Source: JBJMHZ01 sp045807125
Lineage (GTDB): Bacteria > Actinomycetota > Actinomycetes > JAWWOL01
Reading direction: 5' to 3'
Assembly: GCA_045807125.1 (NCBI GenBank)
Contig: JBJMHZ010000043.1
Location: forward strand, 1 to 64,000
Length of the DNA stretch: 64,000 bases
Under the pieces are notes generated by a model. That model ran no database searches. It was not told the DNA's origin and saw nothing but the letters and a program-made list of their open reading frames with translations. Shown here one piece after another: positions 58,927-64,000 of the stretch. A program made the translations under genes and the position numbers. How positions within the stretch are numbered: position 1 is the first letter of the stretch; the number at the start of each line of letters is the position of its first letter.

Positions 58927-60428
58927 GGCGGCCGCCGGGAGCGCTCGTCGCCGTGCTGGCGGTGGCCGGCACGGCGGTCGGCGTCACGTCGGCGGTCCTC
59001 GGCCCGCAGCGGCCGGCAGCTCCCGCCGCTCCGGCCGCCGCGGTCGTGCCCGTCACCGACGCCACCCTCGTGTGCCCCGACCCGTCCGGCGTGCCCGGCC
59101 GGCAGCGCACGACGGTGGGAGCGGCCGCGAGCCCGGGGGTCGACGCGGGAACCGGCGGCGAGAGCGACGGCACCGTCGCCGGCGGCGTCCTCGGCGAGCC
59201 CGCGGCCGACCTCCTGCGGGGACCGGGCCGCGCCGCCACCAGGTCGTTCGCCGGCTCGGCCGGCCCGTACGTGGTCACCGCGACCGGGCCGGTCGCCGCG
59301 GGGCTCGAGGCGGTGCAGCTCAGCCGCACCGACGGCGGTGCCGAGCGCGGCCTCGCCGGCGCGCGGTGCGTCCGGCCGGCCACCCGGTTCGCCTTCGTCG
59401 GGGTCGGCACCAAGGTGGGGGAGGACCCGCGGCTCTACCTGACCAATGCCGGGGACGTCCCCGCCCTCGTCGACCTGTCGCTCACCGGTACCGCGGGGCC
59501 GCTGCCGTCCACCGCCGGCCAGGGCCTGCGGGTCGGCGCGCACCAGCGGGTGGTCCTCCGGCTCGTGGGGCTCGTCCCTGACCAGGCGGCGCTCGCGGTG
59601 ACGGTGACGGCCCGCAGCGGGCGGATCGCCGCCGCGCTGCGCGACACCAGGCGGCAGGGCGACCGGCCGGGAGGCGTCGACTGGGTCCCGCCGGCCGCCG
59701 CGGCGGCCCGCACGCTCGTCCTTCCCGGGATCGACTGGCACGCCGGGCAGCAGCTGCTGACGATCGCCGACCCCGGCCCCACCGCCGCCGCGGTGCGCGT
59801 GCAGGTCGTGAGGGGCGACGGGTCGTTCGTGCCGAGCGGCCTCGACGCCGTGGCGGTGCCGGCCGGGCGGCTGCGCACCGTCGACCTGACCGAGGCCGTC
59901 GGCGGCCGCGGCGCCGCCGTGCGGCTGGTCAGCGACCGGCCGGTGCGGGCCGGGCTCACGTCGACGCTCGCCGGCGCCGGCGACTACGCCGACTACGCCG
60001 ACACCGCGTTCGCGACCGCCACCCGCCCGGTGAGCGACGTGGTCGTACCGCTCCTCCCGATCGACCCCCGGCTGCACCAGGTGGCCGGCGTCCAGCTGGT
60101 GGCGGCCGAGGGCGCGGCCACGGTCACCGTCCGGCCGATCGGCGGCGGCCCGGCCCGGCCGCTGACCCGCTCGCTCGCCCCCGGCACGATGGGCCTCGTC
60201 GACGTCGCCGCCGACCTGCGCGCCCGCGGGGCGGTCGCCCTCGAGCTGCACGTGCTGCCGGGCTCCGGCCCGGTCCACGCGGCGGCCTACTGGTACGAGC
60301 AGGGCACCAGGGGGCCGATGCTCACGGTCGTCGAGCTGGCGTCACCGGCCCGCACGCTGGCGGTGCCGGCGCTCCGGCCGGACCAGCTCGCCCCGTACGC
60401 CGGCGCGCGGGATCACTCCTCGTCGTAG
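58923..60428 (+). CDS. DUF5719 exported protein
   Basis: The 501-residue product has an N-terminal signal/anchor (GALVAVLAVAGTAVGVTSAV, residues 5-24) and then a beta-rich extracytoplasmic region with repeated fibronectin-like blocks (DPRLYLTNAGDVPALVDLSL, QQLLTIADPGPTAAAVRVQV, HAAAYWYEQGTRGPMLTVVE). This matches DUF5719, always next to this GT2 type in my recollection. The role is unknown; it may partner the GT2. GTG 58923 overlaps the GT2 stop; the 3' end overlaps the convergent gene by 16 bp. Confidence 0.85.
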   Translation: MRRPPGALVAVLAVAGTAVGVTSAVLGPQRPAAPAAPAAAVVPVTDATLVCPDPSGVPGRQRTTVGAAASPGVDAGTGGESDGTVAGGVLGEPAADLLRGPGRAATRSFAGSAGPYVVTATGPVAAGLEAVQLSRTDGGAERGLAGARCVRPATRFAFVGVGTKVGEDPRLYLTNAGDVPALVDLSLTGTAGPLPSTAGQGLRVGAHQRVVLRLVGLVPDQAALAVTVTARSGRIAAALRDTRRQGDRPGGVDWVPPAAAAARTLVLPGIDWHAGQQLLTIADPGPTAAAVRVQVVRGDGSFVPSGLDAVAVPAGRLRTVDLTEAVGGRGAAVRLVSDRPVRAGLTSTLAGAGDYADYADTAFATATRPVSDVVVPLLPIDPRLHQVAGVQLVAAEGAATVTVRPIGGGPARPLTRSLAPGTMGLVDVAADLRARGAVALELHVLPGSGPVHAAAYWYEQGTRGPMLTVVELASPARTLAVPALRPDQLAPYAGARDHSSS

Positions 60429-60853
60429 CCGTCGACCGTCTCCGGATCGAGCCCGAGCAGCTGCGCCACCTGCTCGACCACCACGTCGTGGACGAGGTCG
60501 CCCAGGTCGAGCTGGTCGTGCGCACGAGCCTCCAGCGGCCGGCGGTAGACGACGATCCGGGCGGGCGTGCGGCCGCGCGCCGGCAGCAGCCGGGCGAGCG
60601 GGATCTCGTCGGCGAGGCCCGCATCGTCCGGCGCGGCCGGGAGCGGGTCGACCGGCGGCACGTCCTCGACGGCGAACTCCACGTGCCGCAGCTCGGCAGA
60701 CCAGCGGTGCTCGAGGTGCTCGACCGCGTCCAGCACCAGGTCGTCGAAGAGCTCGCTCCTCGTGCGCGCCCCCGGCAGCCCCGCCGGCAGCAGCGGGCCG
60801 CGCAGGCCGCGGCCGTGCCGGTCGCGACGGACCGGGCCCCGCGGTCGCCTCAT
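60413..60853 (-). CDS. Zincin-fold 'metallopeptidase family' protein (Rv3259-like)
   Basis: The 146-residue product has a basic N-terminal tail (MRRPRGPVRRDRHGRG), then FDDLVLDAVEHLEHRW, IVVYRRPLEARAHDQLDLGD and LVHDVVVEQVAQLLGLDPE. The family is filed as a zincin metallopeptidase, but the HExxH helix reads VEQVAQ, so zinc catalysis is doubtful. ATG 60853 has TACCCT 7 nt upstream on the minus strand. Confidence 0.82.
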   Translation of the reverse strand: MRRPRGPVRRDRHGRGLRGPLLPAGLPGARTRSELFDDLVLDAVEHLEHRWSAELRHVEFAVEDVPPVDPLPAAPDDAGLADEIPLARLLPARGRTPARIVVYRRPLEARAHDQLDLGDLVHDVVVEQVAQLLGLDPETVDGYDEE

Positions 60854-60860
60854 AGCCGCC

Positions 60861-60866
60861 AGGGTA
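60861..60866 (-). promoter_or_regulatory. -10 box of leaderless zincin-family gene
   Basis: Minus-strand TACCCT ends 7 nt before ATG 60853. Confidence 0.55.
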
Positions 60867-60981
60867 GCGGTGCGCTGCGCTCCCTCGGCCGGGCGGAGCC
60901 GGACGGGCCGGCACGGGCCGACACGGGCCGACACGGCCGTGCGACATGGCGACGGTGGTGGCCGTGGGGGCCGCGGCCGGA

Positions 60982-60987
60982 TACCTT
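60982..60987 (+). promoter_or_regulatory. -10 box of leaderless DUF3499 gene
   Basis: TACCTT ends 8 nt before GTG 60996. Confidence 0.45.
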
Positions 60988-60995
60988 TCGCCTCC

Positions 60996-61370
60996 GTGAG
61001 CCCCCTTCGGCGTTGTTCGCGCGCCGCGTGCGGCCGGCCGGCCATCGCGACGCTGACCTACGTCTACGCCGACTCGACCGCCGTCGTGGGTCCGCTCGCC
61101 GCGTTCGCCGAGCCGCACTGCTACGACCTGTGCGCCGAGCACGCCGACCGGCTCACCGCGCCGCTGGGCTGGGAGGTCGTCCGGCTGGAGACCGACCTCG
61201 CGGCCCTGCAGCCCTCCGTCGACGACCTGGAGGCGCTGGCCGACGCCGTGCGCGAGGCCGGCCGCCCCGGCGACGGGCCGCCGGACGGCCCCGGCGGCCC
61301 CCCGGTCGTGCCCCCGCCACCGGGCGGTCAAGGCCGCCGCGGCCACCTGCGGGCGCTGCCGACGCCCTGA
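60996..61370 (+). CDS. DUF3499 protein
   Basis: The 124-residue product opens with RRCSRAACGRPAIATLTYVY, then CYDLCAEHADRLTAPLGWEV, four cysteines and His in a zinc-ribbon-like arrangement, and ends in a Pro/Gly-rich tail. This is the conserved actinobacterial DUF3499 (Rv3258c-type); function is unknown. GTG 60996 has a TACCTT box 8 nt upstream. It is divergent from the zincin-family gene, sharing a 142-bp promoter region. Confidence 0.9.
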   Translation: MSPLRRCSRAACGRPAIATLTYVYADSTAVVGPLAAFAEPHCYDLCAEHADRLTAPLGWEVVRLETDLAALQPSVDDLEALADAVREAGRPGDGPPDGPGGPPVVPPPPGGQGRRGHLRALPTP

Positions 61371-61459
61371 CGGCTGCCGGGGAGCCGCCGGCACGCCGGC
61401 CAAGCCAGCCGGCCAAGTCAAATGGTGGCCGCTCGTGCCCGTGATGCCGGATTGGCCCC

Positions 61460-61489
61460 GCTTGCCCCCGGCTTGCCCCGGCTTGCCCC
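61460..61489 (+). repeat. Short tandem repeat in the 200-bp gap
   Basis: Three 10-bp units close to GGCTTGCCCC run at 61460-61489, with a degenerate copy just before. It lies in the 61371-61571 gap between DUF3499 and the zinc-ribbon gene, which holds no other gene. Confidence 0.7.
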
Positions 61490-61532
61490 TGACACGCCGT
61501 GCCTTCAAGCATTCCGGGCGATGCTCCGATGG

Positions 61533-61544
61533 GGTGACGTCACC
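61533..61544. promoter_or_regulatory. 12-bp palindrome upstream of zinc-ribbon gene
   Basis: GGTGACGTCACC is a perfect palindrome, centred about 33 bp before ATG 61572. It is a plausible repressor or activator site. Confidence 0.4.
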
Positions 61545-61571
61545 ACCCCTTCCCCCGTTCGGAGTCATTCG

Positions 61572-61844
61572 ATGAAGCCGCCAGCCGTCCGCTCCGCCGT
61601 CGCCATCCCGGCCCAGGCGGCCCCGTCCTCGCTCATCAAGGTGCCCGACTCGACGCGGGCCCGCTGCGTCGCATGCGGCAGCCCGAAGCTGACCCAGATC
61701 GCCATGACGCTCACCGACGGCTCCCCCGTCCAGTTCACCTCCTGCCGCCACTGCGAGCACCGCCGCTGGATCGACGGCGGCCACGACGGCGGCCACGTCC
61801 TGCCGGTCGACTCGGTCCTCTCCAAGGCCACCAAGCGCACCTGA
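61572..61844 (+). CDS. Small zinc-ribbon protein
   Basis: The 90-residue product has CVACGS (about 32-37) and CRHCEHR (about 58-64), a C4 zinc ribbon, and a hydrophilic tail. The N-terminal 30 residues are Ala/Pro-rich. GGAG lies 8 nt before ATG 61572. Its function is unknown. I recall a similar small gene between DUF3499 and the phosphomannomutase in streptomycetes. Confidence 0.75.
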   Translation: MKPPAVRSAVAIPAQAAPSSLIKVPDSTRARCVACGSPKLTQIAMTLTDGSPVQFTSCRHCEHRRWIDGGHDGGHVLPVDSVLSKATKRT

Positions 61845-61911
61845 GCTCCTGGCTCGTCCCCGCCGTCCACAGCCGGGCCGCAACCCTGGGTCGGCCGTCG
61901 TCACCTACGGG

Positions 61912-61917
61912 TAGGCT
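61912..61917 (+). promoter_or_regulatory. Likely -10 of the phosphomannomutase operon
   Basis: TAGGCT lies about 44 nt before GTG 61961, which has AGGAGG in its own leader. No clear -35 is present. Confidence 0.4.
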
Positions 61918-61960
61918 CGCCGACGAGGGTCCGACTTCTTGGACGGCAGGAGGCGCCGGC

Positions 61961-63337
61961 GTGCGTGACCTGGCGAGCATCGTCAAGGCGTACGACATTC
62001 GCGGCGTGGTGCCCGATGAGCTCGACGAGGGCATCGCCCGTGACGTCGGTACCGCCTTCGCGGCCATGGTGGGCGGCCCCGCTGTCGTCGTCGGCCACGA
62101 CATGCGCGAGTCGAGCGGGCCGCTGTCGGCGGCGTTCGCCGAGGGCGTCACCGGGCAGGGCATCGACGTCGTCGACATGGGGCTGGCCTCGACCGACATG
62201 CTGTACTTCGCCTCCGGGTCGCTCGACCTGCCTGGCGCCCAGTTCACCGCGAGCCACAACCCGGCCCGCTACAACGGCATCAAGCTCTGCTACGCGGGGG
62301 CCCGGCCGGTCGGGCAGGACACCGGGCTGGCCGAGATCCGCGAACGGGTCGAGGCCGGCGACGACCCGGCCCGCAGCGTGGCCGGCATCGCCGCGTCCGG
62401 CCGGCCGCGCGGCACGGTCACCCGCCGCGACCTGGTGTCCGACTACGCCGCCTACCTCAAGAAGCTCGTCGACCTGTCCGGCATCCGGCACCTGAGGGTC
62501 GCCGTCGACGCCGGCAACGGCATGGGCGGCCACACGGTCGGGGCGATCTTCGAAGGGCTGCCGATCGAGCTGATCCCGATGTACTTCGAGCTCGACGGCA
62601 ACTTCCCCCACCACGAGGCCAACCCGATCGAGCCGGAGAACCTGCGCGACCTGCAGGCCAAGGTGCGCGAGACCGGGGCCGACATCGGGCTCGCGCTCGA
62701 CGGCGACGCCGACCGGTGCTTCGTGGTGGACGAGCGCGGCGAGCCGGTCAGCCCGTCGGTGATCACCGCGCTGGTCGCCGTCCGCGAGCTGGCCAAGGAC
62801 CCGGGCGCCACGATCATCCACAACCTCATCACGAGCCGCGCCGTCCCCGAGATCGTCGCCGAGCACGGCGGCCGGCCGGTGCGCACCCGGGTGGGGCACT
62901 CGTTCATCAAGGCCACGATGGCCGAGACCGGCGCCGTCTTCGGCGGCGAGCACTCCGGCCACTTCTACTTCCGCGACTTCTGGCGCGCCGACTCCGGCAT
63001 GCTCGCGGCGCTGCACGTGCTGGCCGCCCTCGGGGAGCAGGAGCGGCCGCTCTCGGAGCTGCTGGGCGACTACCGGCGCTACGCGGCGTCCGGCGAGATC
63101 AACTCGCGGGTCGACGACCAGGCCGGCGCCGTCGACGCGCTCGAGCGGCACTTCGCGGAGCGGCAGGGGGCGGAGAGCGACCGGCTCGACGGGCTCACGG
63201 TCGCGCTGCCCGACGGTGCGTGGTTCAACGTCAGGGCGTCCAACACCGAGCCGCTGCTGCGGCTCAACGTCGAGGCACCGGACCAGCCGTCGATGGTCCG
63301 CCTGCGCGACGAGGTGCTCGAGATCATCCGGCGCTGA
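61961..63337 (+). CDS. manB: Phosphomannomutase/phosphoglucomutase
   Basis: The 458-residue product has all four mutase domains: the phosphoserine loop FTASHNPARYNGIK (Ser about residue 97), metal loop ALDGDADRCF (about 245), substrate loop GGEHSGHFYFRD (about 327) and phosphate-binding ASNTEPLLRLNVE near the end. It converts mannose-6-P to mannose-1-P, feeding the guanylyltransferase at 49.5 kb. GTG 61961 follows AGGAGG by about 8 nt. It heads the run with Trm112-like and SIS genes. Confidence 0.95.
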   Translation: MRDLASIVKAYDIRGVVPDELDEGIARDVGTAFAAMVGGPAVVVGHDMRESSGPLSAAFAEGVTGQGIDVVDMGLASTDMLYFASGSLDLPGAQFTASHNPARYNGIKLCYAGARPVGQDTGLAEIRERVEAGDDPARSVAGIAASGRPRGTVTRRDLVSDYAAYLKKLVDLSGIRHLRVAVDAGNGMGGHTVGAIFEGLPIELIPMYFELDGNFPHHEANPIEPENLRDLQAKVRETGADIGLALDGDADRCFVVDERGEPVSPSVITALVAVRELAKDPGATIIHNLITSRAVPEIVAEHGGRPVRTRVGHSFIKATMAETGAVFGGEHSGHFYFRDFWRADSGMLAALHVLAALGEQERPLSELLGDYRRYAASGEINSRVDDQAGAVDALERHFAERQGAESDRLDGLTVALPDGAWFNVRASNTEPLLRLNVEAPDQPSMVRLRDEVLEIIRR

Positions 63338-63379
63338 GCCGGGCGCGCGCCGCCGCCCGGGATCGATGAGAGGACGCCA

Positions 63380-63424
63380 GTGACCACCGACCGACCCCCG
63401 ACGCTGATCGAGGACTGCGCGTGA
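63380..63424 (+). other. Possible 14-codon leader ORF
   Basis: GTG 63380 follows GAGAGG and encodes 14 residues (MTTDRPPTLIEDCA), stopping with TGA inside the GTGA overlap of the next start (63421). It could couple translation or be a gene-start remnant; there is no family support. Confidence 0.25.
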
Positions 63425-63612
63425 ACATCGACCCTGCTCTGCTCGCCATCCTCGCCTGCCCCGAGTGCCGGTCCCCGCTGCGGGCCGACGAGGAGGCCGA
63501 GGAGCTGGTCTGCACCGGCTGCGGGCTCGCCTACCCGGTGCGCGACGACATCCCCGTGCTGCTCGTCGACGAGGCCAGGCGCCCGAGCGGCGCCCACGGT
63601 CCGCGTACCTAG
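63421..63612 (+). CDS. Trm112-like small zinc-binding protein
   Basis: The 63-residue product has the Trm112/YcaR pattern: LLAILACPECRSPL, then LVCTGCGLAYPVRDDIPVLL, two CxxC pairs. Relatives act as methyltransferase partners or have unknown roles. GTG 63421 overlaps the stop of a 14-codon ORF. It lies 8 bp before the SIS gene and probably shares the manB operon. Confidence 0.93.
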   Translation: MNIDPALLAILACPECRSPLRADEEAEELVCTGCGLAYPVRDDIPVLLVDEARRPSGAHGPRT

Positions 63613-63620
63613 GGGGAGGC

Positions 63621-64000
63621 GTGCCGCTTCACGAGGATCTCCTCGACGATCCCGCCTGCATCGAGGCAGGCGACGCCGGGGGGATGCTGCTCGCGCTGTC
63701 CAGCGCGGCGGCGCAGGTCCGGCAGGCGACGCACACCGCCGAGGAGGTCGGCCTGGCCAGGGTGGCCGAGGAGGGCCGGCCGCGGGCGATCGTGGTGAGC
63801 GGCGTCGGCACCGCCGCCCTCGCCGGCGATGCGCTCGGCGCGCTCGCCGGCCCGACCGCGCCCGTGCCGATCGTGACCGTCCGCGGGCCCGACCTGCCCG
63901 GGTGGGTGGGCGCCGCCGACCTGGTCCTCGCGATCTCCCACTCCGGCTCGACCCAGGCCACCCTCGCCGTCTTCGACGAGGCCAACCGGCGCGGCTGCCG
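63621..64000 (+). CDS. SIS-domain phosphoglucose/phosphomannose isomerase-like protein (truncated by window)
   Basis: From GTG 63621 (GGGGGAGGC upstream) the frame stays open to the window edge (126 complete codons). It shows IVVSGVGTAALAGDALGALA and LVLAISHSGSTQATLAVFDE, the SIS phosphosugar-binding loops. Its place after manB matches Rv3256c-type bifunctional isomerases, which would convert fructose-6-P to mannose-6-P. The C-terminal half lies outside the window. Confidence 0.85.
   Translation, partial: MPLHEDLLDDPACIEAGDAGGMLLALSSAAAQVRQATHTAEEVGLARVAEEGRPRAIVVSGVGTAALAGDALGALAGPTAPVPIVTVRGPDLPGWVGAADLVLAISHSGSTQATLAVFDEANRRGC

Overview
The window is a 64-kb stretch of very GC-rich DNA from an actinobacterium. 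The evidence is the WhiB regulator, the F420 genes fbiA and fbiB, the DUF3499, DUF5719, DUF5941 and TIGR03089 family genes, frequent GTG starts and 4-bp ATGA/GTGA overlaps. At least eleven genes also have a TANNNT box 6-8 nt in front of the start codon, the layout of leaderless actinobacterial mRNAs. No tRNA, rRNA, CRISPR array, insertion sequence or prophage was seen. Both ends cut through genes: a giant repeat protein on the left and an SIS-domain isomerase on the right.

Layout. 1-4.2 kb: 5' part of a secreted YD/IPT protein with about 9.6 tandem 107-residue repeats. 4.4-13.1 kb: Tat-exported DyP-type peroxidase, MOSC protein, GtrA protein, acyl-CoA dehydrogenase, purK-purE, CoA-binding protein, UDP-glucose dehydrogenase and a FadE25-like dehydrogenase. 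13.3-19.6 kb: GntR-ABC operon, TetR/monooxygenase divergent pair, GH26 enzyme, cold-shock gene with a structured leader, thioesterase and a TPR gene remnant. 19.6-40 kb: a large cell-surface polymer locus. 40-42.7 kb: 3-oxoacid CoA-transferase, TIGR03089 and SHOCT proteins. 42.8-50.6 kb: membrane (glycosyl)transferase-like proteins, SpoIID-like protein, GT4 and a mannose-1-phosphate guanylyltransferase-like enzyme. 50.7-64 kb: DUF3105, AlkA-like glycosylase, fbiB-fbiA, WhiB, a large GT2 membrane protein, DUF5719, zincin-fold protein, DUF3499, zinc ribbon, phosphomannomutase, Trm112-like protein and SIS isomerase.

The two flanks recall, from memory, the order around Rv3256c-Rv3277 of Mycobacterium tuberculosis (GtrA-purK-purE-fadE25; TIGR03089; guanylyltransferase-fbiA/B-whiB2-Rv3259-DUF3499-manB-SIS). 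The surface-polymer locus lies between these conserved blocks.

How the genes may work together. The 19.6-40 kb locus encodes a GT2-TagF fusion, a TagGH/Wzm-Wzt-type exporter, an LCP ligase, several GT2/GT4 enzymes, a sulfotransferase, galE and a UDP-uronate-type dehydrogenase. A compact run at 29.5-34.9 kb adds two CDP-alcohol phosphotransferases, DUF5941, a LicC/IPCT-like cytidylyltransferase, a glycerol-1-phosphate-dehydrogenase-like enzyme and a GT2. The simplest reading is a teichoic-acid-like phosphopolymer or phosphoglycolipid pathway. Its polyol-phosphate unit may come from sn-glycerol-1-phosphate or inositol phosphate. This chemistry is inference and is the most interesting candidate system in the window. 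The right-hand block supplies GDP-mannose precursors and F420.
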